Source: Candidatus Firestonebacteria bacterium RIFOXYA2_FULL_40_8 | Lineage (GTDB): Bacteria; Oederibacteriota; D2-FULL-39-29 | Direction: 5' to 3' | Assembly: GCA_001778355.1 (NCBI GenBank) | Contig: MFGS01000103.1 | Coordinates: 1-8,367 of the forward strand | DNA: 8,367 nt | In this document: positions 7,291 through 8,367 of the stretch, one piece after another | Layout: each line of letters opens with the position of its first letter | Position numbering within the stretch: the stretch's first letter is position 1 | Made by a program: the position numbers and the translations under genes | The notes under the pieces: generated by a model | Databases searched by the model: none | What the model was told of the DNA's origin: nothing | The model's input: the letters and a program-made list of their open reading frames with translations, nothing else

Positions 7291-7509
7291 ATGGAAAAGA
7301 TAGATATTTTAGAGCAAAAAATACGAAAAGCCCTGGAAGAATACAATAGCCTTAAAAAAGAGAACGGAGATCTTAAGGAAAAAGTTAAAGAACTAGAAAT
7401 ATTCAAATCTGACATGGAAAAGCTTCGAGATAAGAGAGACAAAGCAAAATCCCAGGTCGATGACATCATTGATACAATAGATAAAATCCAGCTTGATTTA
7501 AAACTTTAA
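7291..7509 (+). CDS. Small coiled-coil protein, probable ZapB-like cell division factor
   Basis: This 72-residue, highly charged protein is almost entirely predicted coiled coil: EKIDILEQKIRKALEEYNSL, then KKENGDLKEKVKELEIFKSD, with leucine/isoleucine at heptad spacing and a C-terminal IIDTIDKIQLDL segment. ZapB proteins are of similar length and build and bridge ZapA to the Z-ring scaffold. The assignment rests on build and on zapA following 35 bases later, not on a specific motif, so 'ZapB-like' is an inference. ATG 7291 is chosen because AAGGA (7275-7279) precedes it at about 11 bases; an in-frame ATG at 7279 would add four residues (MGIL) but has a poorer site. The gene starts 73 bases after pheT with no terminator between. 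TTGAAA at 7221 could be a weak -35, but no good -10 follows. Confidence 0.72.
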   Translation: MEKIDILEQKIRKALEEYNSLKKENGDLKEKVKELEIFKSDMEKLRDKRDKAKSQVDDIIDTIDKIQLDLKL

Positions 7510-7544
7510 CAATTAACACGTAATACATTATGCAGGAGGTATAA

Positions 7545-7832
7545 ATGGAAGAGAACAAGAAAGGTGTTTGTGTCGATATCTTTGGAAGCGAGTACGTTAT
7601 TAAAGGTGACGGCAACGCTGACTACACAAAGGAAGTGGCCGGTTATGTTGATTCAAAAATGAGGGAGATTTCAATAGTAACCTCCAATGTTTCATCACTA
7701 AAGGTAGCAATTCTAACTGCTTTAAACCTTGCAGATGAACTATACAAGCTAAAACGGGAGAAAGTGGAAACTGATAAGGTAAAAGAGAAAGTTGACGCAT
7801 TAATCAATGTTTTAGAAGGACAGGGGTTCTAA
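7545..7832 (+). CDS. zapA: Cell division protein ZapA
   Basis: ZapA binds FtsZ and cross-links its filaments into the cytokinetic ring. The 95-residue product shows the family layout: an N-terminal beta-hairpin head (CVDIFGSEYVIKGD, residues 9-22), the YVDSKMREI helix (about 34-42), the conserved LKVAILTALNLADEL segment (52-66), and a C-terminal coiled coil (KLKREKVETDKVKEKVDAL) that mediates dimer and tetramer formation. The length is within the usual 85-110 range. A good ribosome binding site, AGGAGG (7534-7539), lies 5 bases before the ATG. A zapA gene downstream of pheT is also seen in Bacillus. In many proteobacteria 6S RNA follows zapA, but the gap after this gene is too short to hold one. 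Confidence 0.92.
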   Translation: MEENKKGVCVDIFGSEYVIKGDGNADYTKEVAGYVDSKMREISIVTSNVSSLKVAILTALNLADELYKLKREKVETDKVKEKVDALINVLEGQGF

Positions 7833-7888
7833 TTGCCTTTTTTTAAATATGGACGATATTCCATATTCTTCAATAAGCACTGCATAAC

Positions 7889-7912
7889 TAATGAAAATAT
7901 TTCATTATTTTT
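7889..7912 (+). terminator. A-T rich intrinsic terminator after zapA
   Basis: An 8-base-pair stem pairs TAATGAAA (7889-7896) with TTTCATTA (7900-7907) around a 3-base loop and is followed by five T residues (7908-7912). The stem has a single G-C pair, so it may be weak. It lies between zapA and the next promoter, where a terminator is expected. A second hairpin (7846-7852 with 7861-7867, AATATGG/CCATATT) lies upstream but lacks a T-run after it. Confidence 0.5.
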
Positions 7913-7924
7913 AAAGCAAAAAGC

Positions 7925-7952
7925 TTGACTTTTCGTAGAAATATGTTAGAAT
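7925..7952 (+). promoter_or_regulatory. Sigma-70 type promoter for the lipoprotein gene
   Basis: TTGACT (7925-7930) and TAGAAT (7947-7952) are separated by 16 bases, with TGT forming an extended -10. Transcription would start near 7959, leaving a leader of about 50 bases that ends in a strong ribosome binding site, AAGGAGG (7994-8000), 8 bases before the ATG. Confidence 0.8.
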
Positions 7953-8008
7953 TATATAAGTATTAATCAGATATTAGACAATAAAACCTTATTAAGGAGG
8001 GTATTGAA

Positions 8009-8367
8009 ATGAAAAAGGTATTGGTATGCCTGGCCGTAGCAATAGCATTATTTTCATACGGTTGTTCTTCTAGGCCTGCGCTTACTGCAGAGGAAGAGGG
8101 GCCTTATAATGAAAGTGAGGCTTTGATAACTCAAGCAGGAGTTGATGTTGACGCAGCAAAGCAAGCAGGTGCGGAAAGTTTCGCAAAGGACAATTTCGCA
8201 ACAGCTTCTATGTCCTACGAAAATTCAAAAAAATTCTTAGAACTAAAGGATTTTCCGAAAGCTAAAGAATCTGCAATGAGAGCCAGTGAAGAGGCTAAGA
8301 AAACTCTTGCTATCCCTCAGCAAGCAGAAACAGGAATAACTGAAACCGAAAAACAGATCAATACCGC
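8009..8367 (+). CDS. DUF4398-like lipoprotein (3' partial)
   Basis: The gene runs off the right edge; 119 codons are visible. Residues 1-18 form a lipoprotein signal peptide (MKK, then the hydrophobic VLVCLAVAIALF) ending in SYG-C with the lipid-attached cysteine at C19. Tyr at -2 and Ser at -3 are less common in a lipobox but tolerated. After an acidic linker, the mature part has an alanine-rich helical pattern, with AGAESFAKDNFATASMSYEN and then FPKAKESAMRASEEAKK, which resembles DUF4398 lipoproteins: short helical repeats with A and Y spacing, usually in the periplasm and often next to OmpA-type proteins. The function of that family is not established. No Asp follows the cysteine, so outer-membrane sorting would be expected if enteric Lol rules applied. 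The DUF4398 assignment is from pattern memory. A strong promoter and ribosome binding site suggest high expression. Confidence 0.8.
   Translation, partial: MKKVLVCLAVAIALFSYGCSSRPALTAEEEGPYNESEALITQAGVDVDAAKQAGAESFAKDNFATASMSYENSKKFLELKDFPKAKESAMRASEEAKKTLAIPQQAETGITETEKQINT

Noticed and set aside
7846..7867. Hairpin AATATGG/CCATATT after zapA as terminator
   Set aside because: The T-run precedes rather than follows the stem, so the hairpin at 7889-7907 is the better terminator candidate.
7833..8008. Possible 6S RNA gene after zapA
   Set aside because: 6S RNA often follows zapA, but only 176 bases are available, and these hold a terminator-like hairpin, a promoter and the lipoprotein leader; no long bulged hairpin is visible.

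Overview
The window is an AT-rich bacterial chromosomal segment. Apart from a 30-codon fragment of doubtful status, every gene lies on the plus strand. It holds a conserved translation cluster (infC-rpmI-rplT, an rRNA methyltransferase, pheS-pheT), a small ZapB-like coiled-coil protein and ZapA, with signalling and envelope genes at the two edges. The order resembles the infC/rpmI/rplT ... ysgA-pheS-pheT ... zapA neighbourhood of Firmicutes. However, the tandem GAF/HD-GYP protein, the ZapB-like protein and the DUF4398-like lipoprotein suggest a diderm lineage, perhaps an uncultured candidate phylum. I cannot place it more precisely from this sequence.

Layout. 1-1461 is the 3' part of a GAF-GAF-HD-GYP response protein cut by the left edge. 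A near-consensus promoter at 1458-1486, whose -35 box overlaps that gene's stop codon, drives infC (AUU start at 1553), rpmI and rplT. A strong intrinsic terminator (2656-2691) closes this operon. A TrmH/SpoU-family methyltransferase follows at 2725-3525 with no promoter that I can see. The only long gap (3526-3791, 266 bases) holds an inverted repeat, a 30-codon minus-strand open frame that may be a gene relic, and then a perfect consensus promoter (3672-3700) for pheS-pheT. A ZapB-like coiled-coil gene and zapA follow pheT without an obvious terminator until 7889-7912, so pheS-pheT-zapB-zapA may form one transcription unit. A third promoter (7925-7952) serves a lipoprotein gene cut by the right edge. 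No stretch above 300 bases lacks a gene.

How the genes work together. IF3, L35, L20, the rRNA 2'-O-methyltransferase and both phenylalanyl-tRNA synthetase subunits all serve translation. ZapA and the ZapB-like protein serve Z-ring assembly and appear to ride on pheST transcription. I found no CRISPR array, intact mobile element, tRNA, rRNA or clear novel system. The points most worth a second look are the AUU start of infC, the relic-like segment before pheS, the pheST-zapBA linkage, and the shared architecture of the three promoters.
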